A stretch of 37,835 nucleotides of DNA, from positions 1 through 37,835 of the forward strand of contig JAFECX010000131.1 in assembly GCA_018241895.1 (NCBI GenBank). The letters are read 5' to 3'. This DNA is from Pseudomonadota bacterium. Its GTDB lineage: Bacteria; Pseudomonadota; Gammaproteobacteria; Burkholderiales; Burkholderiaceae_C. Of this stretch, positions 25,446 through 34,350 are shown piece after piece. The notes under the pieces were generated by a model that was not told where the DNA came from, made no database searches, and was given only the letters and a program-made list of their open reading frames with translations. A program made the position numbers and the translations under genes. The stretch's first letter is position 1, and the number at the start of each line of letters is the position of its first letter.

Positions 25446-26390
25446 GTGCGCGCGAGCGGGCCGCAGGTCGGTGTCGCCGCGACGAGAGGCGTCCCCTTGC
25501 CGACGCACCGCCAGGCGGTCGCGCTGATGGTCGCGGCGACGCTGATGTGGAGCATCGCCGGCGTCGTGTCGCGTCAGCTCGAGACGGCGCGCAGCTTCGA
25601 GGTCACTTTCTGGCGCAGCACCTTCAACGCCGTCGCGCTCGTGCCGCTGCTGCTGTGGCTGCGTGGCCGCGCCGCGCTCGTGCGGCGACTGGCCAGCGGC
25701 GGGCGCGCGTTGTGGCTGTCGGGCCTGTGCTGGGGCGTGATGTACACGGCCTTCATGGTCGCGCTCACGCTCACCACGGTGGCCAACGTGCTGATCACGA
25801 TGGCGCTCGGGCCCTTGTTCACGGCGCTCGCCGCGCGCCTGGCGCTCGGGCATCGGCTCGCGCCGCGTACCTGGGCCGCGATTGCGCTCGCCGCGGCCGG
25901 CATCGGCTGGATGTACGGTCGCGAAATCGGTGGCGGCGACGGCACGCACGTGCTCGGCGTGGCGGTCGCGCTGGCGGTGCCGCTGGCGGGGGCGGTCAAC
26001 TGGACGTTGCTGCAGCATCTGCGCGCCGGCACGCGCGGCGACGAGGCCCACGATGGCGACATGCTGCCCGCGGTGCTGATCGGCGCGCTGCTGTCGGCCC
26101 TGCTCGTGCTGCCGCTGGCCTGGCCCTGGCAGGCCTCGCGCGGCGACCTCGCCTGGCTCGCACTGCTCGGGGTCGTGCAGCTGGCCGTTCCGTGCATCCT
26201 GGCCGTGATGGCGGCACGCGCGCTGAGCGCGCCCGAGGTCTCGCTGCTGGCGCTGCTCGAGGTGCTGTTCGGGGTGCTGTGGGCCTGGCTCGGTGCGGGC
26301 GAGGCGCCCGGCGACGCCGTGCTGGCCGGTGGCGCGCTGGTGCTGGGCGCACTCACGCTCAACGAGGCGGCGGCGCTGCGGCGCTTCTGA
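25446..26390 (+). CDS. EamA/DMT-superfamily transporter
   Basis: The 314-residue protein has ten hydrophobic segments arranged as two EamA repeats (about residues 25-160 and 175-310). The first opens with ALMVAATLMWSIAGVVSRQL, the typical EamA entry, and TFWRSTFNAVALVPLLLWLR ends the first helical pair. EamA proteins export amino acids or other metabolites or act as drug/metabolite transporters; the substrate cannot be told from sequence. The GTG at 25446 directly abuts the typA stop; a TTG at 25498 with GAGAGG upstream is an alternative that removes a hydrophilic N-terminus. dusA starts 20 nt after its stop, so it is probably co-transcribed with typA and dusA. It is not closely similar to the second EamA gene in this window. 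Confidence 0.85.
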   Translation: MRASGPQVGVAATRGVPLPTHRQAVALMVAATLMWSIAGVVSRQLETARSFEVTFWRSTFNAVALVPLLLWLRGRAALVRRLASGGRALWLSGLCWGVMYTAFMVALTLTTVANVLITMALGPLFTALAARLALGHRLAPRTWAAIALAAAGIGWMYGREIGGGDGTHVLGVAVALAVPLAGAVNWTLLQHLRAGTRGDEAHDGDMLPAVLIGALLSALLVLPLAWPWQASRGDLAWLALLGVVQLAVPCILAVMAARALSAPEVSLLALLEVLFGVLWAWLGAGEAPGDAVLAGGALVLGALTLNEAAALRRF

Positions 26391-26410
26391 CGTCGAAGCC
26401 GGGCGCACGC

Positions 26411-27421
26411 ATGTCCGATCGCTCGCTCGACACCTGGCGCCTTTCGGTGGCCCCGATGCTCGACTGGACCGATCGCCATTGCCGCTACTTTCACCGGCTG
26501 CTAACGCGTCGCACGCGGCTGTACACGGAGATGGTGAGCAGCGGCGCGCTGCTGCACGGCGATCTGCCGCGCCACCTGGGCCACGACCCGAGCGAGCATC
26601 CGCTGGCGCTGCAGCTGGGGGGCAGCGAGCCGGCCGATCTGGCGCACTGCGCGCGCCTGGCCGAGCGCTGGGGCTACGACGAGGTCAATCTGAACTGCGG
26701 CTGCCCGAGCGAGCGCGTGCAGCGTGGCGCCTTCGGTGCCTGCCTGATGGCCGAGCCCGCCCTGGTGGCCGACTGCGTGCGCGCGATGCGCGAGGCGACG
26801 TCGCTGCCGGTGAGCGTGAAGCACCGCGTCGGCCTGGGCCGCGACCAGAGCTACGGCTTCGTGCGCGACTTCGTCGGCACCGTCGCCGAGCGCGGCGGCT
26901 GCCGCGTCTTCGTCGTGCACGCACGCAACGCCTGGCTCGATGGCCTGTCGCCGAAGGAAAACCGCGAGGTGCCGCCGCTGCGTCACGACGTGGTGCGGCG
27001 CTTGAAGCGCGACTTCCCGGCGCTGACGATCGTCGCCAACGGCGGCCTCACCAGCGACGAGGCGATCGCGCAGGCGCTGGCCGAGGTGGACGGCGCGATG
27101 GTCGGACGCCACGCCTACCACGAGCCCTGGTCGATGACGCGCTGGGATGTTCGCTTCTTCGGCGCGCCGCCGCTCGAGATCAGCCGCGACGCCGTCGAGG
27201 CCGCCATGGTGGCCTACATGACGCGGCTCGCGGCGCGCGGCGAGCCCTGGCAGCACGCGTCGCGCCACATGATCGACCTGCGCCACGGCGAGCCCGGCGC
27301 GCGCCGCTGGCGCCAGGTGTGGTCGGACGCGCGGCTGCGCCACGAGACCCCGGCCCGCGTGTCGGCGCTGGCGCGAGCGGCGATGGCGCCGCACAATGCC
27401 GTGGCCGGCGCCGCACCCTGA
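26411..27421 (+). CDS. dusA: tRNA-dihydrouridine(20/20a) synthase DusA
   Basis: DusA is the FMN enzyme that reduces U20/U20a in the tRNA D-loop. The 336-residue protein begins with the Dus barrel strand LSVAPMLDWTDRHCRYF. The catalytic cysteine is Cys98 in NLNCGCPSERVQRGAFGACL, and the FMN-binding lysine and histidine motifs are VSVKHRVGLG and VFVVHARNAW. The C-terminal TMVGRHAYHEP-like segment reads GAMVGRHAYHEPW, characteristic of the DusA rather than the DusB or DusC subgroup. The start ATG lies 20 nt after the EamA gene. A perfect 11-bp inverted repeat overlaps its stop codon. The gene is followed by a 161-nt repeat-containing gap before mtnP. Confidence 0.95.
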   Translation: MSDRSLDTWRLSVAPMLDWTDRHCRYFHRLLTRRTRLYTEMVSSGALLHGDLPRHLGHDPSEHPLALQLGGSEPADLAHCARLAERWGYDEVNLNCGCPSERVQRGAFGACLMAEPALVADCVRAMREATSLPVSVKHRVGLGRDQSYGFVRDFVGTVAERGGCRVFVVHARNAWLDGLSPKENREVPPLRHDVVRRLKRDFPALTIVANGGLTSDEAIAQALAEVDGAMVGRHAYHEPWSMTRWDVRFFGAPPLEISRDAVEAAMVAYMTRLAARGEPWQHASRHMIDLRHGEPGARRWRQVWSDARLRHETPARVSALARAAMAPHNAVAGAAP

Positions 27422-27438
27422 TCACACGCGCCGGCCAC
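27401..27438 (+). terminator. Inverted repeat spanning the dusA stop codon
   Basis: GTGGCCGGCGC (27401-27411) and GCGCCGGCCAC (27428-27438) are perfect 11-bp arms around a 16-nt loop that contains the dusA TGA. No T-tract follows. It is a strong hairpin and may end the typA-EamA-dusA transcript or protect its 3' end. Classed as a terminator by position only. Confidence 0.45.
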
Positions 27439-27488
27439 GCACGCCGACGCCGCACATCGACAGGACGCCGCAGCGACGCACCGCCATT

Positions 27489-27514
27489 GCGCACCGCAAT
27501 AGCGCACCGCAATA
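27489..27514. repeat. Two perfect 13-bp tandem repeats in the dusA-mtnP gap
   Basis: GCGCACCGCAATA is repeated at 27489-27501 and 27502-27514, flanked by degenerate copies on both sides (about 27470-27565). ATTGCG-CAC-CGCAAT (27486-27500) is also a perfect small dyad. The array sits 69-94 bp upstream of mtnP and could be a regulator-binding array or a neutral repeat. I see no gene or clear -10 box in 27422-27582. Confidence 0.5.
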
Positions 27515-27582
27515 GCGCGACGCGTCACCGCACTGCAACGGCGCACGGCAAGGCGACAGTGCGAGCGAGCCCCCTCGACACC

Positions 27583-28514
<932 letters not shown>

Positions 28515-28518
<4 letters not shown>

Positions 28519-29627
28519 AGATCGACGGCCAGCCGCTGCGCCCCCTGCGCGCGCTGCCCGCGCGCGACGCCGTCGAGATCATCGACCAGCGGGCGCTGCC
28601 GCACGCGCTGCGCCTCGCGCGCCTGGCGAGCGTGGACGACGTCTGCACGGCGATCCGCGACATGTGGCTGCGCGGCGCGCCGCTCATCGGCGCCGCGGCG
28701 GCGTACGGCGTGGCGCTGGCGCTCGGACGCGATGCGTCCGACGGCGCGCTGCATGCCGCCTGCGAGCGGCTGCGCGGCACGCGGCCGACGGCGGTCAACC
28801 TCGCCTGGGCGCTGGCGCGCATGCAGCGGCGCCTGCACGACCTTGCGGCAGGCGCACGTGCCGCCGCCGCCTGGGCCGAGGCCGACGCCATCGCCGAGGA
28901 GGACGTGGCCACCAATCATGCGATCGGCCGCCACGGCCTGGCGCTCGTCGAGCGCATCGCGCACACGCCCGGGCGCCGTCCGGGCCCGGTGCGCGTGCTG
29001 ACGCACTGCAATGCGGGGTTCCTCGCCACCGTCGACTGGGGCACGGCGACGGCGCCGATCTACCTCGCGCACGAGGCGGGCATCGCGCTGCACGTGTGGG
29101 TCGACGAGACGCGGCCGCGCAACCAGGGCGCCAGCCTGACGGCGTGGGAACTGGCGCATGCCGGCGTGCCGCTGACGATCGTCGCCGACAACGCCGGCGG
29201 CCACCTGATGCAGCGCGGCGAGGTCGACATCGTCTTCGTCGGCTGCGACCGCGTGGCGGCCAACGGCGACGTCTGCAACAAGATCGGCACCTACCTGAAG
29301 GCGCTGGCCGCGCACGACAACGGCGTGCCGTTCTATGTCGCGATGCCGACGTCGACGCTGGACCTGGACACGGCCCGCGGCGCCGACATCGCGATCGAGG
29401 AACGCGCGGCGCGCGAGGTCACGCACGTCGCCGGGCGCGACGACGCGGGCCGCCTGCGCGAGGTGTGCCTGGTGCCGGCCGGCGCGCGCGCGGCGAATCC
29501 CGCCTTCGACGTGACGCCGGCGCGGCTGGTGAGCGGGCTCGTGAGCGAATGCGGCGTCGTCCCGGCCTCGGCCGACGCGCTGCGCGCGCTCGCGCGCAAG
29601 GCGGCAGCCGCCACGGAGGCGGCGTGA
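28515..29627 (+). CDS. mtnA: S-methyl-5-thioribose-1-phosphate isomerase
   Basis: MtnA opens the ring of 5-methylthioribose-1-phosphate (or 5-deoxyribose-1-phosphate) to the ribulose-1-phosphate. The 370-residue protein is an eIF2B-alpha-like isomerase. The catalytic cysteine is Cys165 in VLTHCNAGFLATVDWGTA and the catalytic aspartate is Asp245 in VGCDRVAANGDVCNKIGTY, each five residues beyond the B. subtilis positions. The RGAPLIGAAAAYGVALAL and DETRPRNQGASLTAWEL motifs are conserved. It starts with GTG inside the mtnP stop (GTGA) and ends in the same overlap with the aldolase gene, so all three are translationally coupled in 1:1:1 order. mtnP+mtnA without mtnK points to phosphorolytic MTA salvage. 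Confidence 0.96.
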
Positions 29628-30424
29628 GCGAGAGCGTCGCACTGCGCGAGGCCGCCGTCGCCGCACTGCGCCGTCTGGACGCGCTCGGTCTCAATCGTGG
29701 CAGCAGCGGCAACCTCAGCGTGCGCGACGGCGCCGGGATGTGGATCACGCCCACCGGCATGGGCGCCGACGACACCGCGCCCGACGATCTCGTGTGGCTG
29801 GGCCTGGACGGCGGCGTGCGCGGACGCTGCAAGCCATCCAGCGAATGGCATTTCCATCGCGCGATCTACGCCGTGCGGGCCGATGTCGGTGCGGTCGTGC
29901 ATACGCACTCGGTGCACGCCAGCGCGCTGGCCTGCCTCGAGCGCTCGCTGCCCGCCTTCCATTACATGGTCGCGATCGCGGGGGGCGACTCGGTGCCCTG
30001 CGTGCCGTACCGGCTCTTCGGCACACCGGCACTGTCACGGCTGGTGGCCGAGGCGCTGCGCGAGCGCGACGCCTGCCTGCTGGCGCACCACGGGCTGGTG
30101 GCGGTCGGCCGCACGCTCGCCGGCGCGATGAAGGTGGCGCTGGAGATCGAGTCGCTCAGCGAGGCCTACCTGAAGGCGCTCGCGGTGGCCGAGCCACCGC
30201 TGCTGTCGGCGGCGCAGATGGCCGAGGTGATCGAGCGCTTTCACCACTACGGCCAGCCAGCCGCGGCCGGCGCGGCCGCGCTCAGCGCAGCGCACGCGCC
30301 GGCCAGGTCGCGAGCAGCAACCCCGCCAGCGCGAGCGCGAACGCCACGCCGTGCATCGGGCCGAGCGGTTCGCCGAGGAAGAGCACGCCGACCGCGGCCG
30401 CGCTCATCGGCAGCAGCACGGTGA
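29624..30424 (+). CDS. Class II aldolase/adducin family protein, probable DHAP-shunt aldolase (Ald2-like)
   Basis: The conserved part (residues 1-213) is an L-fuculose-phosphate-aldolase-type enzyme. GSSGNLSVR binds phosphate, and the zinc/catalytic set is Glu74 (PSSEWHFH), His93 and His95 (VVHTHSVHAS) and His155 (LLAHHGLV), almost exactly FucA numbering. Directly after mtnP and mtnA it most likely cleaves 5-methylthioribulose-1-phosphate or 5-deoxyribulose-1-phosphate to DHAP and an aldehyde; MtnB dehydratase activity is the alternative in the same fold. It starts with GTG at 29624 within the mtnA stop. The frame runs 53 residues past the normal end as an Ala/Arg/Pro-rich tail, antisense to the EamA gene for 143 bp. 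The tail probably reflects a lost stop codon. Confidence 0.85.
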   Translation: MSESVALREAAVAALRRLDALGLNRGSSGNLSVRDGAGMWITPTGMGADDTAPDDLVWLGLDGGVRGRCKPSSEWHFHRAIYAVRADVGAVVHTHSVHASALACLERSLPAFHYMVAIAGGDSVPCVPYRLFGTPALSRLVAEALRERDACLLAHHGLVAVGRTLAGAMKVALEIESLSEAYLKALAVAEPPLLSAAQMAEVIERFHHYGQPAAAGAAALSAAHAPARSRAATPPARARTPRRASGRAVRRGRARRPRPRSSAAAR

Positions 30425-31241
30425 AGACGCCGGCGCGCGGCGCCGGCACCTGACGCAGCCCGCGCATCCACAGCCACACGCTCGCCATGCTGGCCGCCAG
30501 CGCGTAGAAGACGAGCAGCCCCCAGAGCGCGAGCGGCACCGCGGCAAAGCCGAAGCTTCGCGCCTGCCACAGGCCCAGCGGCGTCACCAGCGCCAGCCCC
30601 CACAGGTTGATGAGCGCGCTGATGCGCCGCGGCGACACGCGTCCCGTGAGCCGCTTGCCGATGACGACGTAGCTCGCTTCGCACAGCACGGCGCCGACGA
30701 GCAGGGCGTAGCCCCACCACGGCGCGGCGGCGCCGGCTTGCGGACTCTTGGCCAGCGCGAGCACGCCGATGCCGGCCACCGCGCAGGCGATGGCCCCGGC
30801 CATGCGCCGCGTGATCGCCTCGGCGAGGAAGACGCGCGCGAGCAGCGCCACCGCCGCCGGGATCGCGGCCATCACCAGACCGGCGGCCAGCGCCGAAGTC
30901 GCGCGCACGCCGTACAGCATGAACACCGAGAACATGAAGTTGCCGAGGAAGCTCTCCCAGAACAGCAGCACGCGGTCGTGGCGTGTCAGGGCCGGCTCGT
31001 CGTCGGCGCGCGGCACCCAGTGCGCCATCGCGACGGCGGCGATGGCAAAGCGCAGCCAGGCGAGCAGGAAGACGGGGAAGGCCGCCACCAGCAGCCGGGA
31101 CAGCCCGACGTAGCTGCCGACCAGCGCCATGCTGCCGGCCAGCGCGGCATAGGCCAGCCACGGCCCGCCGGCGTGCCGGGGCACGTCGGGCGCGTCGCGC
31201 CGGGCGGGTGCGCCGTTCGCTGCAAAGCGGCCGTCAGCCAC
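30282..31241 (-). CDS. EamA/DMT-superfamily transporter (polyamine operon)
   Basis: The 319-residue membrane protein has ten hydrophobic segments and two EamA repeats: the first from about residue 27 (WLAYAALAGSMALVGSYVGL), the second from about residue 173 (WWGYALLVGAVLCEASYVVI). The GTG at 31241 is preceded by TGAGG, where TGA is the stop codon of potI 6 nt upstream, so it is translationally tied to the transporter operon. That position suggests efflux or exchange of an amine or amino acid related to polyamine/beta-alanine metabolism, but the substrate is not visible. The first 30 residues are hydrophilic. Its 3' end is overlapped for 143 bp by the extended aldolase frame on the other strand. 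Confidence 0.87.
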   Translation of the reverse strand: MADGRFAANGAPARRDAPDVPRHAGGPWLAYAALAGSMALVGSYVGLSRLLVAAFPVFLLAWLRFAIAAVAMAHWVPRADDEPALTRHDRVLLFWESFLGNFMFSVFMLYGVRATSALAAGLVMAAIPAAVALLARVFLAEAITRRMAGAIACAVAGIGVLALAKSPQAGAAAPWWGYALLVGAVLCEASYVVIGKRLTGRVSPRRISALINLWGLALVTPLGLWQARSFGFAAVPLALWGLLVFYALAASMASVWLWMRGLRQVPAPRAGVFTVLLPMSAAAVGVLFLGEPLGPMHGVAFALALAGLLLATWPARALR

Positions 31242-31247
31242 CGCGCC

Positions 31248-32099
31248 TCAGCCGCCCAGCGCGGCGGCAACGATCTCGCGCTGGCGGCGCCGCTCGCGCT
31301 GCGCGATGAGCCAGCTTGCCGCGACGACGCCGACGGCCACCAGCGCGATGATCACGGTGGCGATGGCGTTCACGCTCGGGTTGAGCCCCAGGCGCGCACG
31401 CGAGAAGATCACCAGCGGCATCGTCGTCGAGCCCGGCCCGCTCAGGAAGGCCGAGATCACGACGTCGTCCAGCGAGATCGTGAAGGTCAGCAGCCAGGCC
31501 GAGACCAGACTCTGCAAAATCATCGGCAGCGTGACGAGCCAGAACACCTGGTGCGGGCGCGCACCGAGGTCCATCGCCGCCTCTTCGAGCTGCGGCGGCA
31601 TCGCCGCCAGGCGCGAGCGGATCACCACCGTCGCGTAGGCGACGCCGAGCAGCAGATGCCCGAGCCAGATGGTCGCCAGGCCCCGCTCGGGAAAGCCGAG
31701 CGCGCGCTGCACCGCGACCAGCATCAGCAGCAGCGACAGCCCCACCACGACCTCGGGCATCACGAGCGGCGCCGTGACCATGCCCGAGAACAGCGTGCGG
31801 CCGAAGAAGCGCCGGTACTTGACGAGCGCGAAGGCGGCCAGCGTGCCCAGCACCACCGAGCCGCAGGCGGTGAGAACGGCGATGCGCAGGCTCAAGGCCA
31901 GCCCCGAGAGCATCTCGTCGTCGTGCGCCAGCGCCACGTACCACTTGAACGTGAAGCCGCGCCACAGGTTGGGCAGCGGCGAGTCGTTGAACGAGAAGAC
32001 GACGAGCGCCGCGATCGGCAGGTACAGGAACACGAAGCCCAGCGCGAGCCAGCCGCGCGCGAACCAGCGGTTGAAGGCGGCGGGCGTGGCGAGCCTCAC
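31248..32099 (-). CDS. potI: Polyamine-type ABC transporter permease (PotI/PotC-like)
   Basis: This is the second inner-membrane permease of a spermidine/putrescine-type ABC importer. The 283-residue protein has about six transmembrane helices beginning at LALGFVFLYLPIAALVVFSF. It shows the PotC/PotI-like segment WYVALAHDDEMLSGLALSLR and the cytoplasmic EAA loop for ATPase contact (LEEAAMDLGARPHQVFWLVT). The GTG at 32099 overlaps the potH stop by 4 nt (GTGA), giving translational coupling and fixing the start. TLPMILQSLVSAWLLTFTIS and SGPGSTTMPLVIFS are typical of PotI/PotC. The charged C-terminal segment is RERRRQRE. The symbol is given by similarity of family and order; substrate preference is not proven. 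Confidence 0.9.
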   Translation of the reverse strand: MRLATPAAFNRWFARGWLALGFVFLYLPIAALVVFSFNDSPLPNLWRGFTFKWYVALAHDDEMLSGLALSLRIAVLTACGSVVLGTLAAFALVKYRRFFGRTLFSGMVTAPLVMPEVVVGLSLLLMLVAVQRALGFPERGLATIWLGHLLLGVAYATVVIRSRLAAMPPQLEEAAMDLGARPHQVFWLVTLPMILQSLVSAWLLTFTISLDDVVISAFLSGPGSTTMPLVIFSRARLGLNPSVNAIATVIIALVAVGVVAASWLIAQRERRRQREIVAAALGG

Positions 32100-33019
32100 C
32101 GCACGCGCTCCTCGGCCTCGGCCTGGTACTTCGAGAACACCGCCAGCGGCACGATGATCAGCAGCACCATCACGATGGCCACGCTGGAGGCGAGCGGCCA
32201 GTCGTTGTTGGCGAAGAACTCGTCCCAGATCACGCGACCGATCATCAGCGTCTCGGGGCCGCCGAGCAGCTCGGGGATCACGAACTCGCCGACGCAGGGG
32301 ATGAAGACCAGCATCGCGCCGGCGATGATGCCGGCCTTGGACAGCGGCACCGTGATCTTCCAGAACGCCACCCACGGCGTCGCGCCGAGGTCGGCCGCAG
32401 CCTCCAGCAGCCGCAGATCCATCTTCGCGAGGTGGGCGTACAGCGGCAGCACCATGAAGGGCAGGTAGGTGTAGGTCATGCCGACGACGAGCGAGAACGG
32501 CGTGAACAGCAGTTGCCCCGGCTCGACGATGAGGCCCAGCGCGTGCAGCAGCGTGTCCAGACCGCTGCCGACCACCCACTGCTCGATCCAGCCGTGCTCG
32601 GCCAGCAGCGCGCGCCAGGCATACACGCGCAGCAGGAACGACGTCCAGAACGGCAGCATCACCAGCATCAGCAGCGCCGGCTGCACGGCGCGCTCGGCGC
32701 GCGCCATGAAATAGGCGAACGGATAGCCGATCGCCAGGCACAGCAGCGTCGTGGCGGCCGCGTACTTCAGGCTCGAGACGTAGGTGCGCAGGTACAGCGG
32801 ATCGTCGGCGATGAAGGCGTAGCCGGCGAACTTGAGCGCGATGCGCAGCACGCCGCCGTCGAACGTGACGAGGTCCTTGCAGCACACGTCTTCCATGTCG
32901 GCCAGGCTGATCTGGCCGACGATGGCAAACGGCAGCAGGAAGAAGGCGAGCAGGAACACCATCGGCACCGCGACGACGACGGTGCGACCGCGGATGTGGC
33001 GGGCGAGGCGCAAGCGCAC
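32096..33019 (-). CDS. potH: Polyamine-type ABC transporter permease (PotH/PotB-like)
   Basis: The first permease of the importer, 307 residues with six predicted transmembrane helices. The first is VAVPMVFLLAFFLLPFAIVG; the following periplasmic loop (about residues 35-80) contains CCKDLVTFDGG, characteristic of PotH proteins with a long first loop. The EAA motif is LLEAAADLGATPWVAFWKIT, and LPFWTSFLLRVYAWRALLAE is the hallmark PotB/PotH block. The GTG at 33019 lies 13 nt after the potG stop, and its TGA overlaps the potI GTG. The order ATPase-permease-permease is that of potGHI. The binding-protein gene, normally upstream as potF, is not in this operon. Confidence 0.92.
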   Translation of the reverse strand: MRLRLARHIRGRTVVVAVPMVFLLAFFLLPFAIVGQISLADMEDVCCKDLVTFDGGVLRIALKFAGYAFIADDPLYLRTYVSSLKYAAATTLLCLAIGYPFAYFMARAERAVQPALLMLVMLPFWTSFLLRVYAWRALLAEHGWIEQWVVGSGLDTLLHALGLIVEPGQLLFTPFSLVVGMTYTYLPFMVLPLYAHLAKMDLRLLEAAADLGATPWVAFWKITVPLSKAGIIAGAMLVFIPCVGEFVIPELLGGPETLMIGRVIWDEFFANNDWPLASSVAIVMVLLIIVPLAVFSKYQAEAEERVR

Positions 33020-33032
33020 GATGGCCCCGCGG

Positions 33033-34130
33033 CTACTGCGTGAGCACGACCTGCGCCGAGGCCGACCAGTGCGCCCAGGCCTCGTCGCCCCAGGTCAGCT
33101 CGTCGTCACGGTGGCGCTGGACGTTGGACTGCGCCGCCTTGAGCAGCGCGCCGCTGGCAAGCGCCAGGTGGTAGACGGTGAGGTCGCCCAGATAGGCGAT
33201 CTCCTTGATGCGTCCGCGCACCGCGTTGTACGCGGTCTCGCCGGGCGGACGGCGGCCGACCAGGATCTTCTCGGGCCGCACCGCCACCGTCACCGCCATT
33301 CCCGGCGTGCCGGCGATGCCGTGGCCGACCCAGTGCCTGACATCGGCGCAGCCGATGATGCAGTGGTCGGGCGCGTCGGCGTCCAGCGTGCCGGCCATCA
33401 GGTTGACGCTGCCGATGAAGTCGGCGACGAAGCTCGAGTTCGGCGTCTCGTACAGCTCGTGCGGCGTGCCGATCTGCACGAAGCGGCCCTCGTCCATGAC
33501 GGCGATGCGCGAGGCCATCGTCATCGCCTCCTCCTGGTCGTGCGTGACCATCACGCAGGTCACGCCCACCTGCTCGACGATGTTGACGAGCTCGAGTTGC
33601 GTGCGCTCGCGCAGCTTCTTGTCCAGTGCACCCAGCGGCTCGTCGAGCAGCAGCAGTTGCGGCTGCCTGGCCAGGCTCCTGGCCAGCGCGACGCGCTGCT
33701 GCTGGCCGCCCGAGAGCTGGTGCGGCTTGCGTTGCGCGAGCTTGCCCAGCTGCACGAGCTCGAGCATCGCCTGGACGCGGCGGACGATCTCGGCCTTGGG
33801 CCGGCCCTCGCGCTTGAGGCCGAACGCGATGTTCTCCCACACCGTGAGATGCGGGAACAGCGCGTAGCTCTGGAACATCATGTTGATCGGCCGCTCGTAC
33901 GGCGGCAGGTCGGCGAGGTCGCGGCCGTCGAGCAGGATGCGGCCGGCGCTCGGCGTCTCGAGGCCGGCGAGCAGGCGCAGCAGCGTGCTCTTGCCGCAGC
34001 CCGAAGGCCCCAGCAGCGCGAAGATCTCGCCCTTGTCGATGGCGACGCTGGCGTGGCTGACGGCGCGCACGCCGCCGTAGTCCTTCACGACGTCCTGGAT
34101 CTGCAGGAATGCCGGTGCGGCGTTGGCCAT
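33033..34130 (-). CDS. potG: Polyamine-type ABC transporter ATP-binding protein (PotG/PotA-like)
   Basis: The ATPase of the importer, 365 residues. The nucleotide-binding domain shows Walker A GPSGCGKST (41-49), the signature LSGGQQQR (139-146), Walker B LLLLDEP (159-165) with the D-loop GALD, and the switch histidine in VTHDQEEAM. The C-terminal third is a TOBE regulatory domain (NLMAGTLDADAP; VAVRPEKILVG), as in PotA/PotG. The ATG at 34130 gives the standard beginning LQIQDVVKDYGGVRAVS; an earlier GTG frame start at 34181 adds an atypical leader. It lies 220 nt downstream of the aminotransferase gene and 13 nt upstream of potH. No substrate-binding protein gene separates them. Confidence 0.93.
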   Translation of the reverse strand: MANAAPAFLQIQDVVKDYGGVRAVSHASVAIDKGEIFALLGPSGCGKSTLLRLLAGLETPSAGRILLDGRDLADLPPYERPINMMFQSYALFPHLTVWENIAFGLKREGRPKAEIVRRVQAMLELVQLGKLAQRKPHQLSGGQQQRVALARSLARQPQLLLLDEPLGALDKKLRERTQLELVNIVEQVGVTCVMVTHDQEEAMTMASRIAVMDEGRFVQIGTPHELYETPNSSFVADFIGSVNLMAGTLDADAPDHCIIGCADVRHWVGHGIAGTPGMAVTVAVRPEKILVGRRPPGETAYNAVRGRIKEIAYLGDLTVYHLALASGALLKAAQSNVQRHRDDELTWGDEAWAHWSASAQVVLTQ

Positions 34131-34350
34131 GGGTGGTTCGCGGACCCGGGGAATTGGCGTTCGAGCCGGCTCGCCGCGCACCGTGGCCCGGCGTCGGCAG
34201 CGCCGGGTGACGGGCTGAACCCGTGAGTCTAGGTCATGACTGCGCCCGGCCGCCCCGGCGCCGTCCGCGCGCGCGGCGACTCGGCGCCGCGCTCGGCGGA
34301 TGCGCGGGCGCGCCCCCGGCCACGCCTCCGGCCGCGCTTCAGGCGGCGCT
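34131..34350. other. Non-coding gap where the binding-protein gene would be expected
   Basis: These 220 bp separate the aminotransferase stop from potG. I see no open frame with similarity to PotF/PotD, no lipoprotein or signal peptide, and no complete promoter. On the minus strand TAGACT (34226-34231) could be a -10 box without a -35 partner. ACGGG-CTGAA-CCCGT (34210-34224) is a small hairpin. A short direct repeat (GCTTCAGGCGGC, twice near 34328-34351) abuts the aminotransferase stop. Confidence 0.5.
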
